Shown: in pieces, positions 4,741 through 5,744 of the stretch
Layout: each line of letters starts with the position of its first letter
How positions within the stretch are numbered: position 1 is the first letter of the stretch
Made by a program: the position numbers and the translations under genes
From: Savagea sp.
GTDB lineage: Bacteria; Bacillota; Bacilli; Bacillales_A; Planococcaceae
Reading direction: 5' to 3'
DNA length: 5,744 nt
NCBI GenBank assembly: GCA_030147435.1
Contig: JASKZX010000071.1
Coordinates: 1-5,744, forward strand
The notes under the pieces: model-generated
What the model saw: the letters and a program-made list of their open reading frames with translations, nothing else
Told to the model about the DNA's origin: nothing
The model's database searches: none

Positions 4741-5531
4741 AACAGCGGATCATAACGGCTATTGTCGCTTTCGGAATATTTATACCGATTATTTTCATTG
4801 GCGGTTGGCCGTTAACAGTCACGATTTATGCATTAGGAACAATCGGTTTATTTGAATTGTTCCGTATGCGAGGAATGTCGTTATTTTCGGTAGAAGGAAT
4901 ATTAGGTTGGCTAGCACTCGCACTCGTATTACTTCCGAATGAAGGAAAAGAGCAACTTGCACAATGGACGACATTAGAGCCGACACAGTTATTTTTCTTA
5001 CTCATGTTTTTACTATTGATTCATACTGTATTTATGAAAAACCGTTTCACATTTGAACATGTAGGATTTATTTTATTAAGTGCGCTCTATATCGGAATTG
5101 GTTTTCATTATTTCATTGAAACGCGAGCGTTCGGTATCGAATATATTTTTTATGCCTTGTTAATTGTATGGACGACAGACTCCGGAGCGTATTTCATCGG
5201 AAGTCGTTTAGGAAAGCATAAATTATGGCCAGCAATTTCACCGAATAAAACGATTGAAGGGTTTTTAGGTGGTATCATAAGTGCACTCGTCTTTTTATTC
5301 GCTTACAATTACTTTTTCCCAGTGACGGATTCATTCGTTACATTATTCGTAGTCACAACGATCGCTTCTATCTTTGGTCAAATGGGTGATTTAGTTGCAT
5401 CTGCGATCAAGCGTCACTATGATATTAAAGATTTTGGGAAGTTGCTACCAGGACACGGTGGAGTAGTCGACCGATTTGATAGTTTACTCTTCGTGTTGCC
5501 ATTATTACACTTTTTACATTTAATCGGTTAA
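4737..5531 (+). CDS. cdsA: Phosphatidate cytidylyltransferase (CDP-diacylglycerol synthase)
   Basis: CdsA is an integral membrane enzyme that joins phosphatidic acid and CTP to give CDP-diacylglycerol and diphosphate, the branch point for phosphatidylglycerol, cardiolipin and phosphatidylethanolamine. The 264-residue protein is strongly hydrophobic, with about seven or eight candidate membrane segments; the first ones are at about 5-22, 24-41, 53-67, 84-99 and 108-126. The conserved cytidylyltransferase region is complete: WTTDSGAYFIGSRLGK (145-160), SPNKTIEGFLGG (168-179) and the family signature at 222-248, with Ser222, Lys225, Arg226, Lys231, Asp232, His240-Gly-Gly and Asp245-Arg-Phe-Asp248. 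Length is normal. The ATG overlaps the uppS stop by four bases and has a strong SD. dxr follows after 16 bases, as in Bacillus, so the three genes form one transcription unit. Confidence 0.97.
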   Translation: MKQRIITAIVAFGIFIPIIFIGGWPLTVTIYALGTIGLFELFRMRGMSLFSVEGILGWLALALVLLPNEGKEQLAQWTTLEPTQLFFLLMFLLLIHTVFMKNRFTFEHVGFILLSALYIGIGFHYFIETRAFGIEYIFYALLIVWTTDSGAYFIGSRLGKHKLWPAISPNKTIEGFLGGIISALVFLFAYNYFFPVTDSFVTLFVVTTIASIFGQMGDLVASAIKRHYDIKDFGKLLPGHGGVVDRFDSLLFVLPLLHFLHLIG

Positions 5532-5534
5532 AGA

Positions 5535-5542
5535 AAGGGTGA
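5535..5542 (+). promoter_or_regulatory. SD deciding the TTG start of dxr
   Basis: AAAGGGTGA-type sequence (5535-5542) looks like the Bacillus AAAGGAGGTGA consensus with two central bases missing. GGTGA alone can pair with the 16S 3' end, ending five bases before the TTG at 5548. No ATG or GTG is available near the conserved N-terminus. Confidence 0.7.
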
Positions 5543-5547
5543 CCGTT

Positions 5548-5744
5548 TTGAAAAAAATTAGTTTGCTCGGAGCGACAGGCTCTATCGGAGTACAAACATT
5601 AAATATTATTCAAAATAATCCGATGCACTTTCGCTTAGTAGCGTGTGCAGCGGGATATAATATACAAAAAGTACGTGAAATTGTTCAGCAGTTTCAACCT
5701 AACATTGTATCTGTAGCAAGAGAAGAAGATGCTCGTCAATTAGC
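5548..5744 (+). CDS. dxr: 1-deoxy-D-xylulose 5-phosphate reductoisomerase, N-terminal part (cut by window edge)
   Basis: Dxr (IspC) converts 1-deoxy-D-xylulose 5-phosphate to 2-C-methyl-D-erythritol 4-phosphate using NADPH, the committed step of the MEP isoprenoid pathway that supplies units to UppS. Only 65 codons plus two bases are visible, open to the right edge. The start is TTG, read as Met, giving MKKISLLGATGSIGVQTLNI. The Rossmann-fold motif GATGSIG (8-14) matches the family exactly, at the same residue numbers as in E. coli and B. subtilis. The second nucleotide-binding segment reads AAGYN (34-38): Gly36 and Asn38 are conserved, but residue 37, Lys or Arg in characterised enzymes, is Tyr. 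The rest of the visible part (FRLVACAAG, FQPNIVSVAREEDA) fits the family. Catalytic metal-binding residues lie beyond the window. It follows cdsA by 16 bases, as in Bacillus. Confidence 0.93.
   Translation, partial: MKKISLLGATGSIGVQTLNIIQNNPMHFRLVACAAGYNIQKVREIVQQFQPNIVSVAREEDARQL

Noticed and set aside
1..5744. Mobile elements, CRISPR arrays, tRNA or rRNA genes
   Set aside because: No transposase, terminal repeats, spaced direct repeats or cloverleaf-forming sequence was seen; the gene order is that of the normal Bacillus chromosome.

Overview
The window is a stretch of chromosome from a low-GC Firmicute, most likely a member of the Bacillaceae. The evidence is the AT-rich composition, strong AGGAGG-type Shine-Dalgarno (SD) sites, a TTG start codon, and the gene order swrB-like, rpsB, tsf, pyrH, frr, uppS, cdsA, dxr. 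This is the order in Bacillus subtilis and its relatives downstream of the large fla/che operon. Genus cannot be fixed from sequence reading alone. All genes lie on the + strand and nothing suggests mobile DNA or recent transfer.

Layout. Positions 1-444 hold the 3' part of a SwrB-like gene, the usual tail of the motility operon. Positions 445-585 hold a good vegetative promoter (450-478) and a roughly 100-nt 5' leader of rpsB. That leader can fold into an irregular hairpin with the layout of a kink-turn, ending at a first SD-like site; a second SD drives rpsB. Then come rpsB (586-1335), an intrinsic terminator (1346-1384), a weak candidate promoter, tsf (1466-2347), another intrinsic terminator or attenuator (2361-2392), pyrH (2426-3142), frr (3159-3716) and a strong intrinsic terminator (about 3738-3780). 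A 238-nt gap follows (3717-3954), with candidate promoters and several competing inverted repeats. Last are uppS (3955-4740), cdsA (4737-5531, overlapping uppS by ATGA) and the first 65 codons of dxr (5548 to the right edge).

Function. The left block makes translation factors: ribosomal protein S2, EF-Ts and ribosome recycling factor, plus UMP kinase for pyrimidine nucleotide supply. Terminators after rpsB and tsf probably step down expression along the block. The right block serves lipid and envelope building. Dxr commits carbon to the MEP isoprenoid pathway, UppS turns isoprenoid units into the C55 undecaprenyl carrier for wall synthesis, and CdsA makes CDP-diacylglycerol for phospholipids.

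The genes are ordinary housekeeping genes. The less ordinary signals are regulatory: the kink-turn-like rpsB leader, the 24-bp identical initiation region shared by rpsB and tsf, the mutually exclusive pairings and out-of-frame ATG ahead of uppS, and a Tyr at the usual Lys/Arg position of the NADPH site in Dxr. All RNA folds were done by eye and need computation.
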